From positions 1 through 45,771 of the forward strand of contig JAHCAR010000021.1 of assembly GCA_019634795.1 (NCBI GenBank): DNA of 45,771 nt, written 5' to 3'. The position numbers were made by a program, and so were the translations under genes. Numbering within the stretch: the stretch's first letter is position 1; every line of letters starts with the position of its first letter. The notes under the pieces are model-generated. The model saw only the letters and a program-made list of their open reading frames with translations, did not search any database and was not told the origin of the DNA. Shown piece after piece: positions 33,579 through 42,495 of this stretch. Origin of the DNA: Dokdonella sp. Its GTDB lineage: Bacteria > Pseudomonadota > Gammaproteobacteria > Xanthomonadales > Rhodanobacteraceae.

Positions 33579-33907
33579 GAGGCTCTGGACAAGTGGCGCA
33601 ATCGTCATGGCGTTCAGAAGGCTCGCCACAGGTGCTGCGTGGCGACGTGAAGGCTGGTTGCCTTGACGAGCCGCGCGGTGCCTGTGGCGGGCCTTCTGGA
33701 CGCCACCCTTGTTCCATCGGATCAATCGCTTGGGAGACGCCTGCCTGCGCGCAGCTCTTTGTTGCGCCGCCTTGAAACGACTGCAGGGATGCAGGAGGTA
33801 GAGCAACGCAGGAGCAGTTGCCGAGACGGCCAGTCTGTCTGCGTCGGCGCGCCGCGATCTGCACGCAGGCAGGCGGCGTGACGGTTGTGCCACTTGTTCA
33901 GAGCCTC
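33579..33907. repeat. ~330 bp nested-palindrome element
   Basis: Outer inverted repeats GAGGCTCTGGACAAGTGGCG (from 33579) and its partner ending at 33907 match over about 31 bp with five mismatches. Inside are two large hairpins: arms GGCGTTCAGAAGGCTCGCCA (from 33609) with a partner ending at 33703 (24 bp, two mismatches), and CGCCTGCCTGCGCGCAG (33738-33754) with CTGCACGCAGGCAGGCG (33859-33875). It begins two bases after the MITE-like element. No protein is supported. It could be an inserted structured element or a structured RNA. Confidence 0.65.
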
Positions 33908-34120
33908 CCCCCCCTAGCCCCAAACCTCACCCGATCGAGTGTTCCCGCCCGAAAATGAATCCTGGCCAAATTCGATTCCGGAGTGCGCCTGCCGTCGGTG
34001 GGTGGAGTCGATCGGTCTGTCCTCCGCGCCCGACCGTCGGGAACCAGGTATGCCACCGGTTGACGCAGATCGGCAAGAAGTACACTCTTCAGAGCCTCCC
34101 CGCAGGCTCGAGAATTTGGC

Positions 34121-36130
34121 ATGGATGTACGCTCGTCGACCCTTCCTGGCGCGCCGTGGGTGTCGATTGCGATTGCGGGAATTCTCGCGCTGGTGCCGCT
34201 GCTGGGTCGCGCCGAGCCGGATATCGACCGATTCCTGAAACGCGACACCATCGGCGAGGTCAAGATTTCACCCGGCGGCACCTATTTTGCGGCAACCGTC
34301 GCCCTCGAAGATCGTACCGTTCTCGTCATATCCCGGCGTGCCGATCACAAGCTGACTGCCAAGTCCGGTGGTGGCGAGCATTCGGATATCGCCGATTTCT
34401 GGTGGGTCAACGACGAGCGCGTGGTCATCGCGATTGCCGAAAGGACCAGTGCTCTGGAGCGACCGGTAGCCACCGGCGAACTGTTCGCGATGAATGCCGA
34501 TGGAAGTGGCGCGAAGCAACTGTTCGCTGCCGTCGATTCGGATGACCAGGGCGTCCTGGTTTCGCTGCGTGGCGACCACTATCGCCATGCAGAGCTGATC
34601 GACACGTTGCCGCGTGACCATGACCATATCCTCGTGGCGATAACCACCTACACCATCACCCCGGTGACCCGCGTAGCCCGAATGGATGTGCGCAATGGCC
34701 GAACGACGCCCGTGGCCAATGCGCCGCTGCGCCGGGCTCGCTTCGTCATGGACGCGCAGGGACAGGTGCGCTTCGCGGAAGGCAGCGACAAGGAGAACTT
34801 CAGCCAGCTGCTGTATCGGGTCGATGACGGTTCCGACTGGCAGCCCCTCAACGTCGAGCGAACGAGCGGACATGTCGAGTGGGCCATCGGGTTCTCGGCC
34901 GATGGCAAGACCGCCTATCTGCAAGTCGAGCAGGCCAGCGGACCGGATCTGATCCAGGCCATGGATGTCGCCAGCGGCAAACGGCAGACGGTTCTCGCCG
35001 ATCCCTCGGTGGACCCGGAGTCAATCTACTACTCGGCCGAAGGCAACGTGCCTGTCGGTGCCTACTACATGTCGGATCGACGCCGGGCAAGGTTTTTCGA
35101 TGAGTCGTCCAGGGACGCGATCAGGCAACGCACGCTCGAAGCTGCCTTCCCTGGCCAGAACGTCGTGCTCATCTCGCGCACCGCAGACAGCCAGCTCACC
35201 GTCGTTCGCGTCTCCAGCGACAGGAACCCGGGCGATTTCTATCTCTACAACGAACGAACCCATGCGGCCGATGGCATTTTCAGCCGGCGTCTCTGGCTGA
35301 AGCCGGAGGACATGGCCGGTAGCCAGGCCATCGAACTAAAGGCACGCGACGGCCTGACGCTGCATGGCTACCTGACCTTGCCGAGGAACGGCAAGTCCGC
35401 GCTTCCCCTGGTGATCTATGTGCACGGCGGCCCGATTGGCGTCTACGACGACCCGGAGTTCGATGGGGAAGTGCAATTGCTGGCCAGTGCAGGTTATGCC
35501 GTGTTGCGCATCAATTTCCGCGGCTCAGGCAACTATGGCCGACAGTTCCTGCATGCCGGCGAACGTGAGTGGGGCAAGCGCATGCAGGATGATCTGACCG
35601 ATGCCACACACTGGGCGATCGAGCAGAAGATCGCCGATCCGCAACGCATCTGCATCTACGGCGCGAGCTACGGCGCCTATGCAGCCATGATGGGGCTCGT
35701 GCGCGAGCCGGACCTGTATCGTTGCGGGGTGGGCTACGTCGGCGTCTACGATCTGCCCATGATGGTGAGGGACGGTTCAGCGCGAGACGCCAGCGCGAAG
35801 ATCTGGTACGAGGACTGGGTCGGCAAGGCCGATTCACTCGAGGCGATTTCGCCAAGCTACCTGGCGGCGCAGATCAGGCGGCCAGTGTTTCTCGCCGCAG
35901 GAGGCAAGGATGATCGTGCGCCCCTTGCGCACAGCAAGCGCATGGAAAAGGCACTCATCAAGGCCGGCGTCGAGACCGAGACCCTGTATTTTCCGACCGA
36001 GGGTCATGGCTTCTATACGGATGAGCACCGCCACGAGTTCTACGAAAAACTGCTCGCCTTTCTTGATCGGCATATCGGAAAGGACGCACAGCAGCCAGTG
36101 GCCGCAGACACCCCCGCAAACGGCGGCTGA
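34121..36130 (+). CDS. S9 family (prolyl oligopeptidase-like) peptidase
   Basis: 669 residues. A hydrophobic N-terminus (~14-30, 'WVSIAIAGILALVPLLGRAE') serves as signal peptide. Residues ~35-400 form a beta-propeller ('VKISPGGTYFAA', 'SADGKTAYLQVEQ'), and the C-terminal alpha/beta-hydrolase contains 'VIYVHGGPIGVYD', 'RGSGNYGRQFL' and the nucleophile 'GASYGAYAAMMG' (Ser ~516), with Asp ~597 ('GGKDDRAP') and His ~629 ('TEGHGFY'). It should release N-terminal di- or oligopeptides in the periplasm. Intact catalytic triad. Isolated gene, downstream of the nested-palindrome element. Confidence 0.93.
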   Translation: MDVRSSTLPGAPWVSIAIAGILALVPLLGRAEPDIDRFLKRDTIGEVKISPGGTYFAATVALEDRTVLVISRRADHKLTAKSGGGEHSDIADFWWVNDERVVIAIAERTSALERPVATGELFAMNADGSGAKQLFAAVDSDDQGVLVSLRGDHYRHAELIDTLPRDHDHILVAITTYTITPVTRVARMDVRNGRTTPVANAPLRRARFVMDAQGQVRFAEGSDKENFSQLLYRVDDGSDWQPLNVERTSGHVEWAIGFSADGKTAYLQVEQASGPDLIQAMDVASGKRQTVLADPSVDPESIYYSAEGNVPVGAYYMSDRRRARFFDESSRDAIRQRTLEAAFPGQNVVLISRTADSQLTVVRVSSDRNPGDFYLYNERTHAADGIFSRRLWLKPEDMAGSQAIELKARDGLTLHGYLTLPRNGKSALPLVIYVHGGPIGVYDDPEFDGEVQLLASAGYAVLRINFRGSGNYGRQFLHAGEREWGKRMQDDLTDATHWAIEQKIADPQRICIYGASYGAYAAMMGLVREPDLYRCGVGYVGVYDLPMMVRDGSARDASAKIWYEDWVGKADSLEAISPSYLAAQIRRPVFLAAGGKDDRAPLAHSKRMEKALIKAGVETETLYFPTEGHGFYTDEHRHEFYEKLLAFLDRHIGKDAQQPVAADTPANGG

Positions 36131-36325
36131 GGCCAACAGCACTGACTTCAGGCTGATTCTTGGCCGTGGCCCTACTTGCTCAAGCCGTTCGTCCTGACGT
36201 TGTTGCCCGGGCCCAAAAAGAGGTTCAGGTCACCGAGACAATGCCTTCTCCCGCCGGCAGGAGAAACAACGGTCTTGCTCGTCAAGCGCCGCCCAGGTTA
36301 GCCCTCCGGCTCGCAACACGCCTTT

Positions 36326-36447
36326 CCTTCTCCCCCCGGGAGAAGGTGGCGCGAAGCGTCGGATGAGGGTACGCCGCGCGATCAATATCGCACTTCGCAC
36401 GGACCCTCATCCGCCCTCTGGGCACCTTCTCCCGAGGGGAGAAGGGT
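36326..36447. repeat. Inverted REP-type pair in the 36131-36763 gap
   Basis: Copy 1 (36326-36370): CTTCTCCCCCCGGGAGAAGG then TGGCGCGAAGCGTCGGATGA. Copy 2 (36402-36447), inverted: CCCTCATCCGCCCTCTGGGC then ACCTTCTCCCGAGGGGAGAA. A partial half lies near 36246. No gene is supported in this 630 bp gap. Confidence 0.75.
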
Positions 36448-36763
36448 CAAGAGCTGCAATCATCTGGACCCGCGGAACCGCCCCAAACAAAGGGGACGGA
36501 GGAATCGTTCGTTTGAAATCGACGCTGGTGCCGCGAAGGGTCGCAGACATTGGCCAAGGACGCCGTCCTTGCACAGCCCGCCTAACCGGAGTTGCGTGCA
36601 TGCACGGGTTGCTTCGGCCAGCGCCAGCGCCTGGCATGCATGAGCGCATTGGCGCTTGTCGTCGCGCCGGTCGATTTCGAATATGCGTCGCGGTTGATGC
36701 CGGCCGGGCCGCTATCGGGTGATAGCATGGAGTGTCACGCCACCTTGATGGGAATCGCGAACC

Positions 36764-38308
36764 ATGAATCGTATCGTCAGCTCGCTCTGCGGAATGGCTC
36801 TCGCCGGCTTCGTCATGCAGGCAGCCCTGGCCGCCGATGCCGGCGCGCCAGCCGACAAGGACGCCAAGAAGGCCGCGGAGAAAATCCCCGAAGCGAAAGT
36901 CTTCGTTACCCACCACAAGGGTCGCGTTGGCGCGACGTCGATCAGCTACACGGCGACCGCCGGCACGATGCTGATGAAGAACGACAAGGACGAACCGGTC
37001 GCACTGTTCGGTTTCACCGCCTATGCCCGCGACGACGCCGACAAGCGCACGCGCCCGATCGTGTTCGCCTACAACGGCGGACCCGGCTCGGCTTCGGCGT
37101 GGCTGCACATGGGTATCCTCGGTCCGAAGCGCACCGTGCTCGACGATCTCGTCTACAACACGCACGGCCCTTTCCGCATGGTCGAGAACGAGTACTCGAT
37201 CCTCGACGTCGCCGACCTGGTCATGATCGATCCGATCGGGACCGGCTTCTCGCGCCCGATCGGCAAGGGTGAAGGCAAGGACTTCTGGGGCGTCGACCAG
37301 GACGTCACCTCGGTCTCCGATTTCATCGTGCAATACCTTTCCGAATACGGTCGCTGGGCCTCGCCGAAGTTCATCCTTGGCGAAAGCTACGGCGGCATGC
37401 GCACGGGCGGAGTCAGCTTCGCCCTGCTGACCCGGCACAACGTCGCCCTGAACGGGGTCATCCTGGTATCGCCGTTCATGGACGTGGGTGCGGGTTTCGC
37501 AGGACTGCGTATCGATGAGCCCTATATCAACTTCCTTTCGACCTACGCCGCCACGGCCTGGTATCAGCGCGTCCTGAAGGACCGGCCCGAACAGCTGCAA
37601 CCGTTCCTGCGCGAGGTCGAGGCCTTCTCCGAAGACGTCTACGCGCCGGTGCTGTTCAAGGGCACGCGCGCGACCGCGGCGGAGCGCCAGACCGTGCTCG
37701 CAGGCCTCGAACGCTACACCGGCATTTCGGCCGCCTACTGGGACAAGGCCAACCTGCGCCTCGACGAAGGCCAGTTCCTGCAGGAGTTGATGCGCAGCAA
37801 GGGCAAGGTGATCGGGCGCATCGATTCGCGCTACGTCGGTGACACCATCGACCGGCTGGGCGAGAGCATGGACTACGACCCTTATTCCGCGGCGGTCGCC
37901 CCGGCCATCGTGGCGACCTTCAACGCCTATTACCGCGAGGACCTGAAGGTCGAGTCGGATCGCGAATACATCCTCTCGGGCAGGCTCTGGAAGCATTGGG
38001 ACAACAGCCACGCGCAACCGGACATGCAGGGCGGCAAGTCACCGCTGGCCAACACGGCGGTGGACCTCGCCCAGGCTCTGACCATGAATCCGAAGATGCA
38101 GGTGCTGATCCAGCAGGGTTACTTCGACCTGGCGGTGCCCTATCGCACCATCCAGTACGTAGTGGAGCATCTCGATGTCGCCCCCGAGCTGCGCGCCAAC
38201 GTGCACTTCGAGTACTACGACGCCGGGCACATGATGTACGTGCATCCGCCGTCGATGAAGAAATTCAAGGACACGACGGCCGAGTTCATCCGTTCGAATA
38301 CGCGCTAG
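36764..38308 (+). CDS. S10 family serine carboxypeptidase-like protein
   Basis: 514 residues with signal peptide 'MNRIVSSLCGMALAGFVMQAALAADA'. S10 landmarks: 'IVFAYNGGPGSASAWLHMG' (oxyanion hole), 'DPIGTGFSRPIG', nucleophile 'GESYGGMRTGG' (Ser ~208), the Asp region 'GYFDLAVPY' (~454) and 'YDAGHMMYVHP' (His ~489). It removes C-terminal residues from peptides, probably in the periplasm. The long minus-strand ORF over it is a shadow. With the S9 gene upstream and DUF885 further back it makes a run of exported peptidases, each apparently with its own promoter. Confidence 0.93.
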   Translation: MNRIVSSLCGMALAGFVMQAALAADAGAPADKDAKKAAEKIPEAKVFVTHHKGRVGATSISYTATAGTMLMKNDKDEPVALFGFTAYARDDADKRTRPIVFAYNGGPGSASAWLHMGILGPKRTVLDDLVYNTHGPFRMVENEYSILDVADLVMIDPIGTGFSRPIGKGEGKDFWGVDQDVTSVSDFIVQYLSEYGRWASPKFILGESYGGMRTGGVSFALLTRHNVALNGVILVSPFMDVGAGFAGLRIDEPYINFLSTYAATAWYQRVLKDRPEQLQPFLREVEAFSEDVYAPVLFKGTRATAAERQTVLAGLERYTGISAAYWDKANLRLDEGQFLQELMRSKGKVIGRIDSRYVGDTIDRLGESMDYDPYSAAVAPAIVATFNAYYREDLKVESDREYILSGRLWKHWDNSHAQPDMQGGKSPLANTAVDLAQALTMNPKMQVLIQQGYFDLAVPYRTIQYVVEHLDVAPELRANVHFEYYDAGHMMYVHPPSMKKFKDTTAEFIRSNTR

Positions 38309-38352
38309 TCCGTTCGCGCTGAGCGGTTTCCGGAGAGACGTTCCGGCGCCGC

Positions 38353-38838
38353 TCAGGCAGGATGGAAGTCCAATGCGGCGTGGCAGATGGGCGGCTCCAT
38401 CTGTCCGTCGATCAGCGGGTTGCCGGCGGTGTCGGCAAGCGAATCGGCGGACGGGGCAAGCGCCAGCGTGATCCCCGATTCGATCGACCCGAACGGCGTC
38501 CAGTGCGCCGGCGTCAGCGGCTGCAGGCCATGGGCGAGACGGGCGCGGTCGCATTGCGGGCTCGGCAGTCCGTTTTCCCAGGCGGCCACCAGCGCATGGC
38601 ACGGCGATGGGCGCTGCGCATAGATCGTGCAGGCGACCTCCCGGCCGACCTCGCCGTGCAGGGCGACACAGCGCGGCGTGCGCGACTGCGTGCCGCGCAT
38701 GACGACGCGATGCGGATCGAAGGCCTCGGTCAGTGCCGGCGGAGTGATTCCGCCCGTCGCCGGATCGGCTTCGGACCAGTGGAAGGCCACGCGGAAATGG
38801 GCGCAACACGCGCCACAGGACAGACAGGGATGACCCAT
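38353..38838 (-). CDS. YkgJ family cysteine cluster protein
   Basis: 161 residues. The N-terminal 'CLSCGACCAHFRV' with later 'CVAL', 'ACTIYAQRPSPCHAL' and 'QCDRAR' is the YkgJ/Fli-type Zn or Fe-S chelating cysteine cluster (CxxCxxCC..C..C). Biochemical role poorly defined; often linked to metal handling. Start at the ATG at 38838. It lies convergent with the S10 gene. Confidence 0.87.
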   Translation of the reverse strand: MGHPCLSCGACCAHFRVAFHWSEADPATGGITPPALTEAFDPHRVVMRGTQSRTPRCVALHGEVGREVACTIYAQRPSPCHALVAAWENGLPSPQCDRARLAHGLQPLTPAHWTPFGSIESGITLALAPSADSLADTAGNPLIDGQMEPPICHAALDFHPA

Positions 38839-39090
38839 ACGGGTTGCACCGACTCAAGGGACAACAGCGAACGCATTGCCTCCTGTGCAGGCGCCACGGG
38901 TTGTCTGCTGCAACCGATGAGCAAACGCCCTGCCGGGAATCGGCGCGGATTCTAGGGTCGGCCGTAGCCGTCGGCAATACCCATCAACGTTGCCGGGCTT
39001 CAATCGGCGCATGCCCTGCCCCGCAAGGGAATCCGTGCGGATGGGGTACCTTAGCCGTCCGCCCATCGTCCCGACCCTGACCGGCCCGCC

Positions 39091-40392
39091 ATGATCCGTA
39101 CCGAACGCTTCGCCTCGCGTACCTCGACCTGGCTGGCCCTGGTCGGCGTCGCCATCGGCCTCGGCAACGTCTGGCGCTTTCCGTACATGATGGGCCGGCA
39201 TGGCGGCAGCGCGTTCCTGCTGCTGTACCTGAGCCTGATCCTGCTCTTCGCGATTCCGCTGCTGAGCGCCGAATTCGCCCTCGGCCGGGCCACGCGCAAG
39301 GGCGTCGTCGACACCTATCGCAGCGCGCTGGGCCGGCGCACCGGCAGCCTGCTCGGGTTGGTCCTGGCCGGCTCGATCCTGATCGCCGATTCGTACTACA
39401 TGGTGGTCATCGGCAACATCGCCTACACCGGCTGGTTCGGCGCGACAGTCGGATTCGACAGCGCCAACGGCCCCCTGCTCGAGGCCGGACTCGGCAACGG
39501 CCATCTGCAGTACGCATTTGCGCTGGGCGTGCTCGTTGCCGGCAGCGCGGTGCTGATCGGCGGCGTCAATCGCGGCATCGAGTTCGCCAGCCGCGCCTGC
39601 GTGCCGCTGTTCGGCCTGGTCGTATTGCTCCTGATCGGCTACGTACTGAGCCTGCCCGGCATCGGCGCACGCGTGGCCGAATTCCTCGCCCCGGATTTCT
39701 CCGCGATCGGCATCGACGACGTGTTCGCAGCGCTCGGCCAGGCCTTCTTCTCGGTCGGCGTCGGCGGCACCTTCATGGTCGTATACGGCAACTATCTCAA
39801 GGACGATGCCCGCCTGCCGTCCATGGCCGTGGCGACCGCACTGGGCGACACGGCGGCGGCGCTGATGGCGGCGCTGTTCATCATCCCGGCGATCCTCCAC
39901 TTCGGCCTCGACATGACCCAGGGCCCGGGCCTGATCTTCTCGACCTTGCCGCGCCTGTTCGAACTGATGCCGGCCGGTCGCCCGGTCGGCGTCCTGTTCC
40001 TGTTCGCCTTCACCCTGATGGCCTTCCTGTCGGCCGTTGCCGGCCTCGAAGTCTGCGTCAGCGCCTTGCGCGATCTTTGTCGCGACCGGATCGGCCGGAC
40101 CGCAGCGGTTGTCATCGTCGCCGCGCTCGAAGCCACCCTGATCTGGCCCTCGGCCCACTCGCCGGCCCTGATCGGCACCCTCGACCTGATCTTCGGTTCG
40201 GGCATGCAGGTGTTCGGCGCGATCGTCGCGGTCGTCTCGATCATGTTCTGCCTCGGCCGCGGCGTGGCCCTGGCCCAGATCTTCGACGGACGCGACAACG
40301 GCTGGACGCGCGCGTATCTTCTGTGGCTGCGCTGGGTCGTGCCGGCCGCGCTGATTTTGGTGCTGGCGCTGTACCTGATCGACGTGCTCTGA
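39091..40392 (+). CDS. Sodium-dependent neurotransmitter-symporter (NSS) family transporter
   Basis: 433 residues, about 11-12 transmembrane spans. Helix 1 'TSTWLALVGVAIGLGNVWRFPYMMGRHGGSAFLLLY' is the NSS signature that lines the Na+ and substrate site; 'PLLSAEFALGRATRKG' and 'GVGGTFMVVYGNYL' match later family segments. These symporters import amino acids or related amines with Na+. It starts at the ATG at 39091 before a short cytosolic tail. A 41-base gap separates it from the oxygenase gene, with which it may form a transcription unit. Confidence 0.92.
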   Translation: MIRTERFASRTSTWLALVGVAIGLGNVWRFPYMMGRHGGSAFLLLYLSLILLFAIPLLSAEFALGRATRKGVVDTYRSALGRRTGSLLGLVLAGSILIADSYYMVVIGNIAYTGWFGATVGFDSANGPLLEAGLGNGHLQYAFALGVLVAGSAVLIGGVNRGIEFASRACVPLFGLVVLLLIGYVLSLPGIGARVAEFLAPDFSAIGIDDVFAALGQAFFSVGVGGTFMVVYGNYLKDDARLPSMAVATALGDTAAALMAALFIIPAILHFGLDMTQGPGLIFSTLPRLFELMPAGRPVGVLFLFAFTLMAFLSAVAGLEVCVSALRDLCRDRIGRTAAVVIVAALEATLIWPSAHSPALIGTLDLIFGSGMQVFGAIVAVVSIMFCLGRGVALAQIFDGRDNGWTRAYLLWLRWVVPAALILVLALYLIDVL

Positions 40393-40433
40393 ATCGTGCG
40401 CTCGCCGCGCAGGCGGCGCTGTCGGGAAATCGG

Positions 40434-41534
40434 ATGAAAGACGAACGCGAAGCGGGCGTGACCCGGACCAACCAGGACTTCAGTCGCTACGACCAGGTGC
40501 GCAAGCCGCAAAGCTACCGCCTGTCCGAATCGGCCGAGGCCGACGAAGCGTTCGACGACGAGACAATCATCCGCACCTGCGACATGGGCGACTGGTTCCA
40601 TGGCGGCGAAGCCGGCAAGACACGCTTCTCGCAGGCGCTCGGCTCGGCCATGGAGGAGATCGGTTTCGCCATCCTGGTCAACCACGGCATCGACGGCGCG
40701 CTGTTCGAACGCACCGAAGCGACCCTGCACGAGTTTTTCGAGACCATTCCCGAGAACGAACGCCAGCCCTATCTCGCGCGCCGCCATGGATCGGTCAACC
40801 AGGGCTATTTCCCGATCCGCGAGACCTCGATCATCCATCCGGACCTCGTCGAAGGTTGGGTGTTCTGCCGGCGCGCGTTCAACCTCGACGATCGCCCGGA
40901 CTTCGACGCCCGCGCTTTTTGGCCCCGGCCCGACTACGAAGCCGCGTTCCGCGAGCTCGTTGCGGCCGAGCAGCCGCTGATCCTGCCGGTCATGCAGAGC
41001 ATCCTCGCCTATCTCGGCTGCGATCCGCATCTCTACGACGACAAGCTCACGCACACCAATTTCGGCTTCCGCCTCAACTACTACCCGGCGCCGGCCAATC
41101 CTGCCGAGCGGCCGAGCGGTGGGCGCATGCTCGGCCACGAAGACGTCGACCTGTTCACCTTCTTGCCCGCACCGAGCGTCGAGGGCCTGCAGGTGCTCAA
41201 CCGCCGCAACATGAAATGGATCCGCCTCGACGCCCCGCCCGGCAGCATCATCCTCAACACCGGCGACTACATGCAGCGCATCAGCAACGACCGCCTGCCC
41301 TCGACCACGCACCGGGTCAGCCAGCCGCGCCAGGCCGAGGCCATGCACCGCGCGCGCGTCTCGTTTCCGCTGGCGGTTTATGTCTGGGAGGATGAGATCC
41401 TCGAGGTGCTGCCCGGACTCGGCGAACCGAAGTATCCGCCGGTCTCGGCGATCGCCTTCCACACCCATACGACCGCGAAGTACTACGGCGACGATTACGC
41501 CGTCGATTCGAGCAACACCGCGCATGGAACCTGA
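40434..41534 (+). CDS. Isopenicillin N synthase-like Fe(II)/2-oxoglutarate oxygenase
   Basis: 366 residues. The N-terminal DIOX_N-like part includes 'SAMEEIGFAILVNHGIDGALFERTEATLHEFFE'; the double-stranded beta-helix core shows iron ligands H235-E-D237 ('LGHEDVDLFTFL') and H293 ('STTHRVSQPR'), with R294-V-S296 as the 2-oxoglutarate-binding RxS. Non-haem iron dioxygenase; substrate unknown. ATG at 40434 preferred over the much longer overlapping frame. Close behind the NSS transporter gene, suggesting uptake and oxidation of the same amine or amino acid (inference). Confidence 0.88.
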   Translation: MKDEREAGVTRTNQDFSRYDQVRKPQSYRLSESAEADEAFDDETIIRTCDMGDWFHGGEAGKTRFSQALGSAMEEIGFAILVNHGIDGALFERTEATLHEFFETIPENERQPYLARRHGSVNQGYFPIRETSIIHPDLVEGWVFCRRAFNLDDRPDFDARAFWPRPDYEAAFRELVAAEQPLILPVMQSILAYLGCDPHLYDDKLTHTNFGFRLNYYPAPANPAERPSGGRMLGHEDVDLFTFLPAPSVEGLQVLNRRNMKWIRLDAPPGSIILNTGDYMQRISNDRLPSTTHRVSQPRQAEAMHRARVSFPLAVYVWEDEILEVLPGLGEPKYPPVSAIAFHTHTTAKYYGDDYAVDSSNTAHGT

Positions 41535-41561
41535 GCCGCTCCGTTCGTAGCAGGCGAAGGC

Positions 41562-41927
41562 CTATGACGAAGAAAGCACGAAGGTATTGCCTTCGGAATC
41601 CTTGAACTTGGCGAACGTGCCCCAGGGCTGCTTGGTCGGCTGCTCGACGAACTCGACGCCGCGCTTCTCGAGTTGGCGCACGGTCGCCTCGACGTCGTCG
41701 CAGGCGATCGAGCCGTTGAAGAAGGTGCCGATGCGGTCTTCGTGGCCGGGCGGCGTGAACAGGACGAAGCGGGTCGGCGACTGGCCGATGCGCAGTTCGA
41801 TCCAGCGCATGCCGGGGCCCATCGGCTGGTCGGTGGCGATGGCGAAGCCGAGCTTCTCGGTATAGAAGGCCAGCGCGCGGTCCTGGTCCTTGACCGGCAC
41901 GCCGACGAATTTCAGGTGGGTGATCAT
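41562..41927 (-). CDS. VOC family (glyoxalase/bleomycin-resistance fold) protein
   Basis: 121 residues: 'MITHLKFVGVPVKDQDRALAFYTEKLGFAIATD..MRWIELRIG..' is the standard first beta-alpha-beta-beta-beta module, followed by 'GSIACDDVEATVRQLEKRGVEFVEQPTKQPWGTFAKFKDSEGNTF'. Metal ligands at the usual positions look like His4, Glu44 and Glu115 (approximate). Could be a lyase, dioxygenase or binding protein. Divergent from a small wHTH gene 80-100 bases away, a common regulator-target arrangement. Confidence 0.87.
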   Translation of the reverse strand: MITHLKFVGVPVKDQDRALAFYTEKLGFAIATDQPMGPGMRWIELRIGQSPTRFVLFTPPGHEDRIGTFFNGSIACDDVEATVRQLEKRGVEFVEQPTKQPWGTFAKFKDSEGNTFVLSSS

Positions 41928-42029
41928 GGCGGAATCCTTGGGCGACGGGCGTGGCATCTGCCACGGCCTCCCGATTCTGCCCCAGCGGGCGCGTGCCTTG
42001 TAGCGATGGCTGCTATAGCATTCAAAATC

Positions 42030-42326
42030 ATGAAGCGCTATTCCATCGATCCCTACGTGCTGGACGTGCTGCTGCCCGATCTGGTCGGTCACGATCGCAG
42101 GCCGGCCGCGTTCCTCGTCTACCTGTGCCTGATGTGCGCAGCGGAACGCGCAGGCACGCCGTCGGTGGCCCTGAGCCTGCAGGACATCTCGGTGCGCACC
42201 GGGCTCGCCAAGTCCACGGTCCAGGCCGCCATCCGCCACCTGCGGCGGCGTGCCCTGATCAGCGACGAAATTGCGGCGACGACGACGCATCCGGTGCGGC
42301 GCCTGCAAAAGCCGTGGGTGCGCTGA
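42030..42326 (+). CDS. Small winged-helix transcriptional regulator
   Basis: 98 residues from the ATG at 42030 (an in-frame ATG at 42006 is also possible). The helix-turn-helix is 'PSVALSLQDISVRTGLAKSTVQAAIRHLRRRALIS', with a wing 'DEIAATTTHPVRRLQKPW'. It resembles replication-initiator/GntR-type wHTH domains without an effector domain. Divergent from the VOC gene, which it may regulate together with itself (inference). Its 3' end is overlapped by a long frame that is only an N-terminal over-extension of the next gene. Confidence 0.72.
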   Translation: MKRYSIDPYVLDVLLPDLVGHDRRPAAFLVYLCLMCAAERAGTPSVALSLQDISVRTGLAKSTVQAAIRHLRRRALISDEIAATTTHPVRRLQKPWVR

Positions 42327-42495
42327 ACGCTCCGTCTGGACCGACAGATCAGCGCCAACTGGCCCTACAAATCCACCTCCGCGATGCGCACGCTGCGGGC
42401 TGGCTGCCCGCGGGTGCGCCTTCTGGCGCCTTCCCCCCCACCCGCGCGGCAGCCCTGCATCTGGCTGCAACCCTGTCCTTGCGCGGAGGTTCCCC

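Noticed and set aside
36407-38017. 536-codon minus-strand ORF
   Set aside because: Antisense to the S10 peptidase, which has a complete catalytic triad and signal peptide.
38854-40158. 434-codon minus-strand ORF, and 577-codon ORF at 39792-41525
   Set aside because: Gln/Asp/Arg-rich shadows of the NSS transporter and the oxygenase.
42271-42495. Upstream extension of the serine hydrolase frame
   Set aside because: Overlaps the wHTH gene end, Arg/Pro-rich, and precedes a clear signal peptide with a good ribosome binding site at 42496.
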